This document shows positions 63,790 to 64,000 of a stretch of DNA of 64,000 bases, in pieces. The notes beneath the pieces are model-generated. The model was not told the DNA's origin and searched no databases. It was given only the letters and a program-made list of their open reading frames with translations. The translations under genes and the position numbers were made by a program. Each line of letters opens with the position of its first letter. Within the stretch, counting starts at the first letter, position 1. The stretch comes from Trichuris trichiura. Its lineage: Eukaryota; Nematoda; Enoplea; Trichinellida; Trichuridae. The DNA lies in NCBI GenBank assembly GCA_037903355.1, contig JBAJFE010000014.1, positions 6,944,001 to 7,008,000 of the forward strand, written 5' to 3'.

Positions 63790-64000
63790 GTAAGAATTCC
63801 CTTGAAACAGAAAAGTTAGGATTGTTGTGTTTACTTTGACATGCGAGTAACGGATTGCCGTTTATCTGAAAGTTCAGTAATTTATTCTTCTTTTTTCTTT
63901 TCCTCGTTTCTAGCGGGAGCGTTATTCGGAATAAAAGTTTTTTAAGGGTAGCGGGTATAAGGGTAGCAAAGCCGCAAAAACTTTTATTCCGAAAGTTCAG
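63790..64000. other. Start of EPC intron 8, running off the window
   Basis: It begins GTAAGA after 63789. No acceptor is needed before the window end. It contains the short foldback repeat at 63928-63990. Confidence 0.6.
63928..63990. repeat. Short foldback repeat, 63 bp
   Basis: GGAATAAAAGTTTTT at the left is mirrored by AAAAACTTTTATTCC at the right. GGGTAGCAAAGCCGCAAAAA links it to the foldback element at 43663-44044. Confidence 0.7.

Noticed and set aside
1..64000. CRISPR arrays, operons, tRNA or rRNA genes
   Set aside because: No regularly spaced direct repeats, no cloverleaf-like sequence and no rRNA-like stretch was recognised; the gene structure is eukaryotic.

Overview
This is a eukaryotic window, most likely from an invertebrate and plausibly a clade I nematode of the Trichuris/Trichinella type. 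The grounds are the mixture of BEL/Pao and Ty3/gypsy LTR elements, hAT elements and Tigger/pogo elements, together with host genes whose introns are mostly 43-71 nt long. The species assignment is inference. I found no tRNA, rRNA, CRISPR array or bacterial operon structure.

Host genes. Two host genes can be modelled with consistent splice phases. The first (20515-26663, + strand, five exons, 560 codons) encodes a secreted protein with a signal peptide, a proline-rich linker, three PAN/apple-like domains and a C-terminal thrombospondin-1-like motif. The second (48486 to beyond the window end, + strand) is an Enhancer-of-polycomb (EPC/EPL1) gene. Its first exon is separated from the rest by a 13.87-kb intron, while its other introns are 47-109 nt. 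A third, unrecognised + strand gene is likely at 36003-37909.

Mobile elements, left to right. 389-770 is a hAT MITE. 883-3599 is a decayed Pao element (Pao-1). 4819-16622 is a three-level nest: a minus-strand Pao element (Pao-2, 5-bp TSD ATATT) was hit at its gag start codon by a gypsy element (gypsy-1, 8475-16390, TSD ATTC), which was then hit in the codons of its reverse-transcriptase YMDD box by a Buster-type hAT element (10755-13904, TSD GTCTACAT). 17756-18072 is a foldback repeat and 19748-20107 a solo LTR. 26874-27019 and 27028-27819 are two hAT elements inserted in tandem at the same 8-bp target; the second carries a solo LTR. 29497-34949 is a minus-strand gypsy element (gypsy-2) interrupted by an internally deleted hAT. 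38447-42893 is a young gypsy element (gypsy-3), with LTRs differing at 1 of 195 positions and a G GGA AAC frameshift heptamer between gag and pol. 43663-44044 is a foldback element and 46029-46570 another hAT MITE.

Inside the EPC intron lie two Tigger remnants, a hAT MITE, a 745-bp hAT element, several copies of a roughly 200-bp unclassified repeat, and a perfect 125-bp inverted repeat.

How they relate. The intact host coding lies between the blocks, and the transposable elements account for roughly half of the window. Every element is broken in some way (nonsense codons, frameshifts, deletions, insertions). The target-site duplications nevertheless let the order of several insertions be read directly. 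I see no new defence or regulatory system. The most notable material is insertion-site structure, the very uneven EPC gene, the perfect hairpin, and two unrecognised coding regions.
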